A DNA stretch of 64,000 nucleotides from Meloidogyne chitwoodi (lineage: Eukaryota; Nematoda; Chromadorea; Rhabditida; Meloidogynidae): positions 62,001 through 126,000 of the forward strand of contig JACZZP010000015.1 in NCBI GenBank assembly GCA_015183035.1. Reading direction: 5' to 3'. The translations under genes and the position numbers were made by a program. Of this stretch, positions 23,401 through 34,145 are shown in pieces; the stretch's first letter is position 1, and every line of letters begins with the position of its first letter. Under the pieces are notes generated by a model. That model did not search any database. It was not told the DNA's origin and saw nothing but the letters and a program-made list of their open reading frames with translations.

Positions 23401-25059
23401 AATTTTTTTAATTGTTTTCCATTAAAAAACATTGAACCCTGCCAAGAAAATATGAAAAGAAAAGAGATAGGCAGGGATGTTATCCACTCAACCACACCAA
23501 CGCTTATTAGTTTCTTCCTTTTTTCATTTATTAACTATGCGGGAAAAATAAAAATAACCAGCAGCTTCAAAAAATAAATCGAAGAGCTTTAAATGAAATT
23601 GACACATTATAAATTGATTTTAACATGTTTATTTTTTATTAAGCAGTGGAAAAATTGATTATAAAAAACCTCAGTATAATAAACAAGAAATAATATTTTT
23701 AAATTTTCTCACCGTAACAAAAACATGTCCAACAACAGAAACAAACGCAGCCGCAGCCCCAACAAAAATTGCATGATGTGGATATAGAATAACATTTGCA
23801 AAAGCACCAATAGCAATACCCCCAGCTAAAGAAGAACTTTGAATATGTTGCATATTAAAACGACCCAAATTATCAGCTAATGAGCTTAACATAAAAGTAG
23901 CTGTTGTGCAGGCAGCCTTAGCTTAGATTAATTTTTTTTTAATTAAAAAAATAAATAAATAAACCATTGCCAAATAAGAATTTAAAAATGAACGATGTCT
24001 CATTTCTGGTGTAGAATGAGGTATTGAACCAGCATTAAAAGAAGGGAAGAATGACCAAATAAACAAAGTTCCTGTGGAATTTAATTTTTTAATTTTAAAA
24101 TTTTTGTAAAAAAATTACCTAACATAGCAAATAATTCAGAAGAATGTCCACTAGATTCATCATCATCAACTACCATAGTATTTTGTCTATGACAAACTTT
24201 AGCTGCAGCCAAACCAAAATAGGCACCAAAACAGTGGACAAGTAATGATCTACCTGCATCATTTATCTTTAAAATAAAAGATTTTTTTAATTAAAAAAAT
24301 TTTTTTTATACAAAAAGAACGTTGTAGAGTAAATGTTCAAGCAATACAGTTATTGAAGTTTCCAGAAAAGCGAGAACAAGGAATTGGACAGGTGTTAATC
24401 GACCTAAAAGAACACCCATTGTTATAAGGACAGTAACACATGAGAGATCTGCCTGTACTAACCTTGAAAAAATTTTAATTTTTTAAGAAAGACCCCTCTA
24501 ATAGACGCCCAAGAAGGCCTAAAGACCCAATGATGGAAGAGGTCTTCAATTAAATTTTTAATTTATTGTAAAAAGCCCCTCTCTAATAAACGCCCAAAAA
24601 GAGTTCTGAAGATTATGGAAAAAATTGATGTGGAGCTTCAATTAAATTTTAATTTAATTAACTTACTCATCAATAGAAATTGTGCAAAGACCAGTTTCTA
24701 AAAATTCTGGACTAAGAAAGCCTCTCAACAATAAAGCATATTGCATAACAAAAGAACAAAGCAATAAATTTATTGATAATGCTGAGAGGCCATATTTCTT
24801 TAAAAACGAAAGAAGAAAGCCAAAGCCAATAATTACCTTTTACAAATAATTCAAAATAAATTAATTTTTTAAATAATTAAACCATTGTATGAATGTCTTG
24901 AAACATTGGATAATTTGCATGGACACTGTGTTTATCTTCTTCATGATTATGAAATTCACCAAAAGTAGCAAATAATGCAACAAAAATACTTTGAAATACA
25001 AAAGCTAATACAGAAAATTGTCTTCTTTGTATTGTATTGCTCATACTGATACTTTGCAT
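20428..25059 (-). CDS. Rh-type ammonium (Rhesus glycoprotein family) channel
   Basis: Membrane channel for ammonia/ammonium (possibly CO2) of the Amt/Rh superfamily. Start at 25059 (MQSISMSNT). First extracellular region FGEFHNHEEDKHSVHANYP then MFQDIHTMV, the Rh-specific YP.FQDVH motif. Following exons carry GFGFLLSFLKKYGLS, a FGAYFGLAA block preceded by the first pore His (LLVHCFGAYFG), HRSFLNSYLAMA, and after the big intron DTCGAHSLHGLPSLLAG with the second pore His. Ends with a cytoplasmic tail (GTRLDYQPLDIEAALRAV). Both pore histidines and about a dozen membrane segments are present, so it looks functional. The intron of about 2.5 kb (roughly 21146-23711), between GHVFVT and PKILEKRLC, is full of tandem and inverted repeats; other introns are short. 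Confidence 0.92.
21741..22637. repeat. 315-bp higher-order satellite, about 2.8 copies
   Basis: The string AAAGTCGGATTAGTCTGG recurs at intervals of exactly 315 bases (GTCGG at 21896, 22211, 22526). Each 315-base unit consists of two diverged halves of about 157 bases, one with GTAGAGTTCGTTAATTTGAA and one with TTTAGAGCTCGAAAAACTGA. Neighbouring units are almost identical while halves differ, which is a higher-order repeat. Looser related sequence extends left to about 21270. Confidence 0.85.
22664..22866. repeat. 30-bp CTCCCAGGACTGAGTTCAGG minisatellite
   Basis: Three perfect 30-base units from 22741 to 22830 (TTTCTCCCAG, GACTGAGTTC, AGGACTGAGT), flanked by worn copies. Gives an artificial repeat reading frame on the minus strand. 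Confidence 0.85.
22872..22973. repeat. GC-rich 19/26-bp minisatellite
   Basis: Units CCGAGTTTCGCGCCCATGA (19 bp) and the same with an added TTCGCCA insert (26 bp), five copies. More than half G+C in a window that is about one fifth to one quarter G+C. Confidence 0.8.
22993..23284. mobile_element. Foldback element with about 60-bp arms
   Basis: GAAACAGTACAAAAACTTGC with following AATACAAAATACATG at the left pairs with GCAAGTTTTTGTACTGTTTC at the right; outer GGAAAATTGGGCA is also repeated inverted near both ends. No coding capacity. Confidence 0.6.
23436..23502 (-). other. tRNA-like remnant (possible pol III box A)
   Basis: On the minus strand, GTGTGGTTGAGTGGATAAC includes a good box-A match (TGGTTGAGTGG), and GGGTTCAAT about 50 bases on resembles the start of box B. 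CCCTGCC and GGCAGGG in between can pair. No complete cloverleaf forms, so at most a decayed tRNA or SINE head. Confidence 0.25.
24485..24664. repeat. Imperfect direct duplication in Rh intron
   Basis: Two tandem copies of about 85-90 bases, each starting CCCCTCT(CT)AATARACGCCCAA and ending CTTCAATTAAATTT. Diverged by small indels. Confidence 0.6.
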
Positions 25060-25180
25060 TATTTTTAATTAAAATGAGTGGAATACTTAATTGTTAAAAA
25101 ATAATATAACGTGTTTCAATTTATACTTGATCTTAAAAAATTCTTTAAGTCTCTTACTTATTTTAAAATTTAAATAAAAC

Positions 25181-25380
25181 GGTGGTGCGAAGCTTGCGAA
25201 CTAAACTTGCGGACGTCCGCTTTAGTTAAAAAAAGAATTACCTAGTTTATTTACCTTTTCCTGGGCCAAAGAGTATTTTAATTTATTTGAAAATTTTGTA
25301 TCTTAATTTTATATTCAAGTTTAGGACCAGAAGTTTGTCCAAGTCCACACCTTTCAGTCCGCAACTTTCGGTCCGCCATT
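25181..25380. mobile_element. TTGCGGA-type MITE, copy 2
   Basis: Opposite orientation to the copy at 17083-17290. Ends GGTGGTGCGAAGCTTGCGAA and, reversed, GGCGGACCGAAAGTTGCGGA. Interior shares TGGGCCAAAGAGTA and GGACCAGAAGTTTG with the other copy in reverse complement. Confidence 0.75.
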
Positions 25381-25929
25381 ATAAACAGATTGCCTAACTA
25401 AAAATGATCTGGTATTGGAGCGCTTTCTTTCTTAATCATTTTTAGGTTGATAATAATTAAATAGTACATATAATATTATTTAAAAAATTTATTAAATATT
25501 TTGCGAATATTGATTTACTAATTTACTATCGCGTATTATGAAATTTATTTTGCGTTTATAATTTAATTATTATAACTTTCTTTTATTTTAAAAATTTTAT
25601 TTTTCCCCCGTTTTACCTTGTTGAAGAATGTGCACCATATGTATTTTTACGTTGATAATTTTATTAAATTAATAATTGGCGCACAGTCATAAATTTTTTG
25701 GACAGCTGAAAAGTGATTATTCCACTAATTGAATTGACATTTAAAATTTAGATAGGTAATTATACTGATAAAAATATAAATTTAATTTTAACAATCAAAA
25801 CAATTTAAAAAATAATAATTATACGTACAAGACTAAACTAAATTTATCAAAATAAATTTTAAAATATAAATAATTTTTGTGGGACATAAATTTCTGATTT
25901 TCAATATTATTTAAAAATTAAAAACAAAA

Positions 25930-26160
25930 TTATAATAAAAATCAGATTCTAATGTTAAAAATCAGAAAGTATAATTTTGACAAAAATCAGAATTTTTAAA
26001 ATTCTGATTCGAATTCTGGGAAATTAGATCAAATTAAAATAAAATAATCAGAAGTTAAATCAGAATTAAAATAATCAGAATTTAAATCAGAATTAAAATG
26101 AAATAATCAGAATTTACTTATAAATCAGAATTAAAATAAGAATCAAAATTTAATTAAAGA
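25930..26160. repeat. AATCAGAATTAAAAT repeats
   Basis: At least eight irregular copies of (A)AATCAGAATTAAAAT and its variants downstream of the phosphatase-like gene. Confidence 0.65.
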
Positions 26161-26341
26161 ATATAAATAAATAGTAGAGGTTTTGATTGTTTTCTAATTT
26201 AAAAAAATATATATTTATAGGCATATGTATAATGTTCGGAATGATTTTAAATTTTTATAAAAACCAAGGTAGGTATGTTTTTGTAAAAATTAATAAAATT
26301 TAAAAATAAAATGACATTTTTAAATCATTTTAATTTTCTCT

Positions 26342-29300
26342 CTATTTAATTTTCTTCAAATAATTAACTAAATCGTCCTTAGTAACTTCTATTCGTTTCG
26401 CATTATTTTTAAAAAACTCGCCTTCATCCGAAGATTGTTGTATTTTTCGAAGAACAATACTAAGCGGAACAAAACGCTTAACATATTTTTGATTTTCAAC
26501 ATAGTACATTTTAGTAATTGTCTCTTTTTCGTTTATTTCCAGCTAAAAAATTAATTTTAAAATTTGGCTGATTTTTAGATATTTTTGTATTTTTCCGGAT
26601 TTTATCTTAAAGGATAAACATTCTGGTTTTGTATTTTTTATATTTCTGATTATTAAAAAATAATAACCCCGTTTTTGGAGAATAAATAGTGTAATAATGT
26701 TTCATAATTTAAGTTATAATCGTCTGTCACGTAATGAATCATAACGCATTCATTTCCTGTATTTTTAATTATATTAATTGCTTCATTTGCATCCAAATGA
26801 AAATACTGAATATTATCTTTTATATCATAAGACAATTTAAAAAGTTTAAAATTTGGATATCCTCCTTCATCTCTGCATTTTTTATTCGTTCCGTACTTAT
26901 AAAAATAAGCAAAAAGATTGGCAAAATAAAGAAGATCATTTTTTTCCCATTTAATTTTTTTGTTAGTTTGATTTTCAGTTTTTTTAGGGGTTTGTGTAGT
27001 AAAGTTAAATTCAGTTGTTAATTTAAGACGCATATTTTCCTGGGAATCTATTTCATATTTAATTTTTGTTTTTACGCGCAAACTCGAATTTTTCGGATCT
27101 TCTCCAATATTTTTGACTTTAGTCTGGGAATCGAAAGGAGTTTTTGCTTGCGAAGCATTTTGGAATTTAGTTTCGAATTGAACATTTTTTGGCGGAGTTT
27201 TTGATGTTTTCATTCCACTTTTTAGTTCACCATTTCTTTTATTTTCACTTATTGGTTTAAAATTAGAATTTTGATCGTTAACTTTATCCTCAATATTTTG
27301 AGAAAACCCTACTTTTTTACCAACATTTATTCTTCTTTCCTTTTTTACTTTATTAGAAATATTTTGATTATTCCCAGCTGAAAATTGAAATAATGAGATG
27401 AGTCTAATATTTGAATTTTTCCTTTCATCTCCCACTTTACTCTGGGAACCAAAAGTAAATTTTACTTGTGAAGCATTAGTAAAATCTTTTTCTGGTAATT
27501 TAAATTGAGGTTTAGTTTCAACACGCATTTTAGTTATTTTTGGTTGTTCTTTTTCTTTGTTCGTATCAAACATTTTCAGAATATTTTTATTGTTATCAAA
27601 TATTCCACAAACTTGTTGTTTTGTTGTGTTGTAAAAATCATCTAATTGGGTATCCCATGGATATTGTCTGTTCAAATTGTAAGCATTTAATAAAGCTCTG
27701 ACTTTGCTATTTTCACTGGCATTTGTGCCAATTTCTTTTAAAAGTATTTCCTTTTCTTTTTTGAATATATCGTCATTAGTATTATGGTAATTTTTAACTT
27801 CACTTTCTTTTAAATTAAATTTAAAGTATTCGTCAATTGAAAATTCAATTGTATCTTTTAAAAAATTTTTGTTTGGCATTCTGTCATTAATTATAGAATT
27901 AGTTTCAAGCTGATATTTATTTTCTACTTTTTCCTTTATTGAATTACAAATTTCGTTTTTATTGTAATTGTAAAAAGTTTTTTCTAATGCAAATTCTGAA
28001 GGAACATATCCATTATTTACATCTACCTGTCTTACAGCAATAAATGATTTTGCTCCAGGATAATGAAGTAAAGTTATTGAATTATTTGTATTATATCTAT
28101 AAAGAGTAATTTTATAAAATAAAATTAATTTTTTTAACTTTTTTATCGTCTCCAATTGTGTATTATCTGATGAAATTTCCGACCCTTCATTGTCTCCAGG
28201 TTGACCAACATTAACATATGTTGGAGCAATTGGATCCTTCAATTAAACTTTTAATTAATATTAATTGACAAATATCAAAATAAGTGTATTTTTAATTTAT
28301 TAAAATTTAATATTAACCCTAAATGCCATAAAATTATGTTCTATTGTCTTAGTATTTCTGTCATTATTTACAAAACGTTTTGCTTGCCACCAATATTTGT
28401 ATGGTATAACTTTATTCTTTTTATCATGTAATTGAATTGGTGGGAATGTTTCAAATTCAGTTCCCTGTCCGGATAAAACCAAATCAACATTATATTTATT
28501 GTACAATTCTTCAAGACCATAAATTTTATTTAAAGGATTTTCTGGATCATGAAAGCCATTTTTATGCTAAAATGATTTTAATAAATGGAAGAATTGATTC
28601 TTATAAAAATACTTACAAATTTGTTGACGTTACAAATTTCTTTGTTTGTTGAATTGCAATAAAATGATCGATGCTGAACAACAACAAGCCAAGGATGTTG
28701 TTGACGATGAGAATTTGCATACTAAAAATAATATAATTATTTTTATTACCAAATCTAATGATGTCCAAAACGAGGGATCTTCAAGAAAAACAGATTGCCA
28801 GTTGGAATAGGAGTATAAATAATAAATTGTATATATGTAATTACTTAAATCTTTACCTTTAGGGTTGTATTAATAAATTCATATTGGTTTATCACAGACT
28901 GTAAATCATATAAATAGTAGAGTTCCGTGTTTACGCATAAAAAAAAGATTGGGCCAACAGTAAAACTAAAATTAAAAATATTTAAATAAAAAAGCTTTAT
29001 ATTTACTGATAATAATGATTCTTTAAATGTTTATTCATTGGCATTGTAAAACGTGACTCAAAGTGTTTATATTTGTCAGAATCTGATTCAATATTTCCGG
29101 CAATTACCTTAAATAATTCTGATTATTTTTATTTTTTCAGAATATTATTTAAACATGTTTAGGTTGATTGTTTATGTTAGATAATGTTTATGAATGTTCA
29201 GATTTTATTCTGATATTTAATTAATGTTTTTAGATGTTGAGGAAACTGTTATATTTTTTAATGTTTATATTATATTCTGGTTTGTTTTAATTTTTATTAT

Positions 29301-30618
29301 AAACATTTTAAAATCAGAACAGTTTGAACATAATATAATATTAAAGAATTACATGATATGGAACATATGCAGAAATATCCTCAATAATTGACATAAAATG
29401 ATCCCCCACATTGTAAAATTCACCATTTTTCTTCTCATTTTCCCATTTTGATAAATCAGAAGAAGCGTCTTAATTAGTTTTAATTTAAAAATATTTTTTT
29501 AAACTTACCTATATGTAAAATAAGTTGAACATTTTGCATTTTTAATCCACTACTTTCCGTATTTAAATGAGAAAAATAAATTGGATGATTAGGTTTATAA
29601 AGAAGTTTATGCTTTGGATTTTTATCTCTATGAACAAGTTCTACTAAACCTTTCAAAGCATCAGGTGAACGTTTATCATAATTCGAAGTTCGTTCAAAAA
29701 ACTTTAAATTTAAGAAAATTAATAAATAAATAACTCTTTTATACCTTTCTTTTATTATTAGGTTTTTTCAGACTCATATTGCCAAATATTGCAATTGTAA
29801 AGGGAATATCGCCAGTATTTGTCCATGGAAGCATTACAAAATTAAAAACTTTATTTCTATATTGTTTTTTGCATAAATATTTATAATTCTTTTCAAATTC
29901 AAATTTTTTGGAGATGCAAAGAATTCCATTAGTTTTTGAAGGTATGTAATAACCAACTTTATATTCTTTAAATTTAATATTATTTAAAAGTAAAAATAAA
30001 TAAATAACCATATCGTTTATGTTCAATTAGCCCTTTAAGAACAACTTTGTGAATGTAGCGAATATTTGCATAATTGTTCCAGTCATCATTTTCTGAATAC
30101 AAATAACCCTAAAAAATTTTAAATAGTAATAATTACAACAAGTAACCACATACTTAAAGCTATGCAATATATTTTTTATTAAATTATAGAAAATATTTAC
30201 TAAATTTAATTCCTTACAACAATTTTATCTGAATATTTGTATTTAGTTCTTTCTGCCGTAACCGTTTTTAAAGAAGCTTTCTCATTTTTATATTCCCAAT
30301 AATCGACAAATGTTTCCACTCCGTTTGGATATCCTTAAAAATATAAAAAAATACACAAGTTGTGCAAATATATATTCCACCTAAGCATTTAAATGCTAAC
30401 CAATCTGGATCTATAACATTTAGTACATACTTTAAAAAATAAAACAAACTTGTAGTGTGAAATGTTATCCAAGTTATACTCATTTCATTAGGATTGCCAG
30501 TAAGTGCCAAATGAACTTGTTTTGGTAGTGATTGATAACTTATCCGATGAAGTCCATTACATACATTATTTAGAGAAATTATTTTTAGCAATAAAATGTA
30601 AAAATAAAATTTAATCAT
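26342..30618 (-). CDS. Purple acid phosphatase homologue (pseudoenzyme) with long C-terminal extension
   Basis: Signal peptide at the N terminus (MIKFYFYILLLKIISLNNVC), then LPKQVHLALTGNPNEMSITW, the PAP Fn3-like domain start, and RYIHKVVL. The metallophosphatase part keeps the fold (GDHFMSIIEDISAYVPYHV, FESRFTMPM, VGPIFFLCVNTELYY, GLEELYNKYNVDLVLS) but loses ligands: DxG reads FGNMS, the Tyr of GDxxYD is Ser (LHIDASSD), GNHE is GNIE, GHxH is GQGT. The second Asp, the Asn and the VxxH His (VVQHR) remain. The PAP C-terminal strand QVDVNNGYVPSEF is in the same 1,584-base exon (26653-28236) as an unfamiliar extension of about 420 residues, so the fusion is continuous. A last exon (26342-26544) ends DDLVNYLKKIK. 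No substrate is suggested; the protein is predicted to be secreted. Confidence 0.85.
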
Positions 30619-31631
30619 TTTTTCATTAGAAATTCTTTAACCTTAAAATTATTTGTTTAAATTACAAGAAAAGTTGGGATTATCTTCTAATGATTAGGAA
30701 TGTTTATAATTACAAAATAGAGTGAGGGTGACACAAGATAAAAGTTTGATTATGAGAAAACCTCAATTTAAGGGCCCGTTTTAATAACAAAGTTAGCCTA
30801 TTTGATATGTTAAACACTTAAACACCAAAATTATTAATTAAAAATATAATTAATACTCACGTAAATAAAAAAGAAGGTAAAAAGTGCCCCAAATCACATG
30901 GCAGGAAAATTCACATGCCTGCTCTCGAATATAGATTTTGTTGAGAGAAGTGATGCCATATTCTTTGGTTGGCATATAAAATCAATATTTTAAGTTATTG
31001 AAGGCTATTAGAGTCAGAAATTCTTAAAAAAAATTTTTTTGTTTTCTCCCAACTCTACAACTTTTCATATTAGAAATTAGATTAATTTAAAAAAATTCTG
31101 TTTTTATTATTAAATTTATTAAATAATATTTTTATAAATTATTTACATATTAACAAATAAAATTAAAATTAAACAAAAACAAATAATAATATTTAACATA
31201 AATTTGATGTTAATTGGAAATGCTATTATGTAAATGTTTTATTTTTTATAAATATTTTTTTATTAAACTGGATTTACTTTTAACTTTAATATTTTGCTTT
31301 AAGGTGTTCATTTATTTTTTTACTTTTTATTGTGGAATATTAAAGTTGTCGGTGTTCACTTCAAATCAAAAATTGTGTAATGGCCTTAGGCTATCATTTA
31401 CAAATATTTTTTATTTTTTTTTATTGTTTTAATCGCTCATTGGTCTTTTATTTTGGATCAAAGTTCGTCTTTTTATTCTTTTATTTTTTGTAAATTTTTT
31501 ATAGAAATAAGTGTAACGTTTTTGGCTTATTAAATGGCCTACTATATAAGGCAGCTTCAATTAAATTATTATCAACAAAAATTTGTTTCAAAAAAGATTA
31601 AAAATACTAAAATTAAATATTTAACTTAAAA
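30619..31631. other. Intergenic between divergent secreted-protein genes
   Basis: Upstream of both the PAP homologue (-) and the Cys-rich gene (+). Contains a TATA box at 31543; otherwise no recognisable feature. Confidence 0.6.
31543..31549 (+). promoter_or_regulatory. TATA box of Cys-rich secreted gene
   Basis: TATATAA lies 83 bases before the ATG in an ACTATATAAGGCAGCTTC context, fitting a transcription start near 31575. Confidence 0.65.
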
Positions 31632-32028
31632 ATGTCTTCATTTAAATTTTCTTCAATTTTTGTATTTTTCTTATTAATAATACTTGTTATTGAATTGCCT
31701 TTGTCTCAATCCTTTCTAGTTGGAGGGTTAGGTGGTGGTGGAGGTGACAAGGGTTCTTGCTGTTGTTGCTGCCAACAGTCATGTGGACCTCCTCCAGCTC
31801 CTGCTCCTTCACCCTGCTGTGGTACTTCACCCTGCTGTTGTTGCAATTCTTGTGGCTGTGGAGCACCAGCTCCTCTTCCTCCTCCTGCTCCGTCCTGTGG
31901 AGGTATTATACTTAGTTTATAAAAATTTATTTTTAAATTTTTCAGGTGGATGTGGCGGTGGATGTTGTTCTCCAGTTGTGCCAATTATTATTAATTGCCC
32001 AGGATGTGTGTGTGGTTGTGGCAAATAA
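31632..32028 (+). CDS. Secreted Cys/Gly/Pro-rich protein, 117 aa
   Basis: Two exons (31632-31902 and 31946-32028) joined by a phase-1 intron of 43 bases with TTTTTCAG acceptor. Signal peptide MSSFKFSSIFVFFLLIILVI, then a Gly run, runs of up to five Cys (SCCCCCQQSC, SPCCCC), Pro/Ala linkers (PPPAPAPSPC) and a Cys-rich end CPGCVCGCGK. Close TATA box upstream and AATAAA about 60 bases past the stop support an expressed gene. Composition suggests a cross-linked extracellular or cuticle-associated protein, or a metal-binding one. Convergent with a similar gene at 32414-33211, perhaps an old inverted duplicate. No named family recognised. Confidence 0.8.
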
Positions 32029-32413
32029 AGCAATATGAAGATAATTAACGAAAAAATTAGATAAAAATAGTAGATCTATGCTTTTGAAAATAAAATCAAC
32101 CTTTTGTTTTTGTATTAGCTTTTTTGTAAATTTGTAATTAAAAGGATAAAAAACTCAAAATATTTTTTTAATTTTTTATAATTTTATAAGTTCGGTCACA
32201 GTAATATTTAATTATCCAAATAACAAAACTCGATTAAAATCTTTTATGCTTCTAGAACTATTAAAAAAAGAAAAATATTCGCACAATATTTTTTAAATTA
32301 ATATTTACACTTCTTTGGAGTACAGTATAAAAAAATTAAAAACAAAAAAATTCACATTTATTTAACCATTTTTAATTTTGAGAGATCCAACATCCTATTT
32401 CTTCATAACTTTT

Positions 32414-33211
32414 TTAAAATTTTTCTGAATATCCCCCTTGATTATTATTGCTATTATGACGATTATTATTGCTGGCATAAGGTGCTTGATTATTATTATT
32501 ATTTGGACTACAATTTGCTGTATTAGAACCACAACATCCTCCTGATGAACACAAAGGAGCATTATTAGCAACTGGAGGTGGTGGTGGCGGAGGTGCTGCA
32601 ACAACATTAGAAGCACAGGAAGAGCAACCAAAGCTATTACCTTAAAAATTAGCTTTATTTTAGAATTATAATAATTTTAGCTTTATCTAGATTTATTTAA
32701 TAATATTTTCTAATCATAAAATGTTATTATGCAAAAATACGAAAATAAACTTGGAACTTAATAAATAAACCTTAAAAATAAACTTAAAAATAACCTTAAA
32801 AATAAACTTTAAAAATAAACTTTAAAAATAAACTTTAAAAATAAACTTGAAAGTAAATAATTAAAAAATAAACTTGAAGCAAAACATATAAACTTTACAA
32901 TTCTAAAACTTACCAAATGTAGGTAATTGTAATTGAGGAAGTTGCAAAGGTTGTAGTGGCGGTAAAGTTGGAAAAGAAGGAAAAGAGGGTGCACAAAGAG
33001 GAGCAGGTGGTGGGGGAAGTTGAGGGGCACATACTGGAGTAGGTGGTGGTGCTTGTTGTGGTTGGCAATTACAACTTGAACAGCTTGACCCTACTCCTGA
33101 ACCTCCTAAAATTCCTCCAAAACCAAGGGAATTAACTGATTCGACGAAAATAAAAAATGAAAGAAGAATAAATTTGAAAGAAAATGTTAATTTTAGGTAT
33201 TTTGGAAACAT
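32414..33211 (-). CDS. Secreted Pro/Cys/Asn-rich protein
   Basis: Exons 32914-33211 and 32640-32414 joined by a phase-1 intron. Signal peptide (FKFILLSFFIFVESVNS), GLY-rich start (GFGGILGGSGVG), SSCSSCNCQPQQ, repeated PPxPxCAP units and a PLQPLQLPQLQLP stretch; second exon GCSSCASNVVAAPPPPPPP, GGCCGS and an Asn-rich end. About 174 residues. Same architecture as the convergent gene at 31632: signal peptide, Gly segment, Cys pairs with Pro linkers, single phase-1 intron. The intron holds an ATAAACTTTAAAA tandem repeat. Likely extracellular structural protein; function unknown. Confidence 0.75.
32745..32880. repeat. AAAAATAAACTTT tandem repeat
   Basis: About nine near-perfect 13-base units inside the intron of the Pro/Cys-rich gene. 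Confidence 0.8.
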
Positions 33212-34145
33212 TTTTATTAAATATTTAATTAGAGATTAATAATATGTAATCTTATTTTTACTAATTATTTTTATTTTAAACTGATTTTCTGAGTATAGAT
33301 TTCACTCTTTAAATGGATACTACTTTTATAACCTTGAATAAATTTTTTTCCAAAAGCTGCTTTTTTCGTTGGCTAGTTCCGGTATTTGTCTACTAAAAAA
33401 AATATTATTTAAAAAAAAGTAACATCTACGCCGTACCATCCACTCATATTTAATTTTTTAATTTTATTTTTTCATAATTTCTCTTCTTTTTAAAAAAATG
33501 TGAACATAAAAACCAGAAAAATATTAAGTCACTCTTTTTTACCGTCCTTCAAAATAAACGCATTTGTAATCAAATTCCTTTCACTAATAGATGTTCGTTT
33601 TTTTCTTTTTTTTTTTGCCGTTGCTTTTTTCATTAGAGCTCAAAAAAGCCGCAGGCTGGAATTTTTATAGACAAACTATTTTTTTATAGAGGAAATAACC
33701 TTGAAAATATTTTTTTTTGGTTTATTTTTGTTGGAATAAAATTTTTATTTGAAAATAAATGAAAATAAACTTTATGCAACATAAAAATAAATACTATAAT
33801 AATAGAATATGTATATTTTTGAGGTACATCATAAAGTTAATTTTTAAACTAGAGCCACAAAATAATTCATATAATATTTGAAATCAACAGGTTTCTTATT
33901 TTTTACTTGGGCTATCAACTAAAACTTGCAACTTTCTAACAAATCTAGAACTTGAACAGAAATCTTTAACTATTCTAAATCTCTAAAATTCCCTTATTTT
34001 ATGAATTTTTAAAATTTCTAAATATAAATTATTTCTTGGCTCTAATTTAAATGTTTGTGTTTTACATCACTGTATATAATACGCATTTTTAGTAATAAAA
34101 AAATAATTTAAATATATGTACAATCTCACTTTTTCACCTTTTTCT
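33212..34145. other. Intergenic
   Basis: Promoter side of the Pro/Cys-rich gene and 3' side of TPS. Includes a minus-strand TATA box (33323-33330). Otherwise AT-rich, nothing else seen. Confidence 0.6.
33323..33330 (-). promoter_or_regulatory. TATA box of Pro/Cys-rich gene
   Basis: TATAAAAG on the minus strand, about 110 bases before the ATG at 33211, similar spacing to the convergent partner gene. Confidence 0.55.

Larger units (their letters stand above)
25060..26341. other. Intergenic, upstream of Rh gene
   Basis: Contains the MITE at 25181-25380 and a run of CAGAATTAAAATAATCAGAA-type repeats. No supported gene. Confidence 0.55.
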
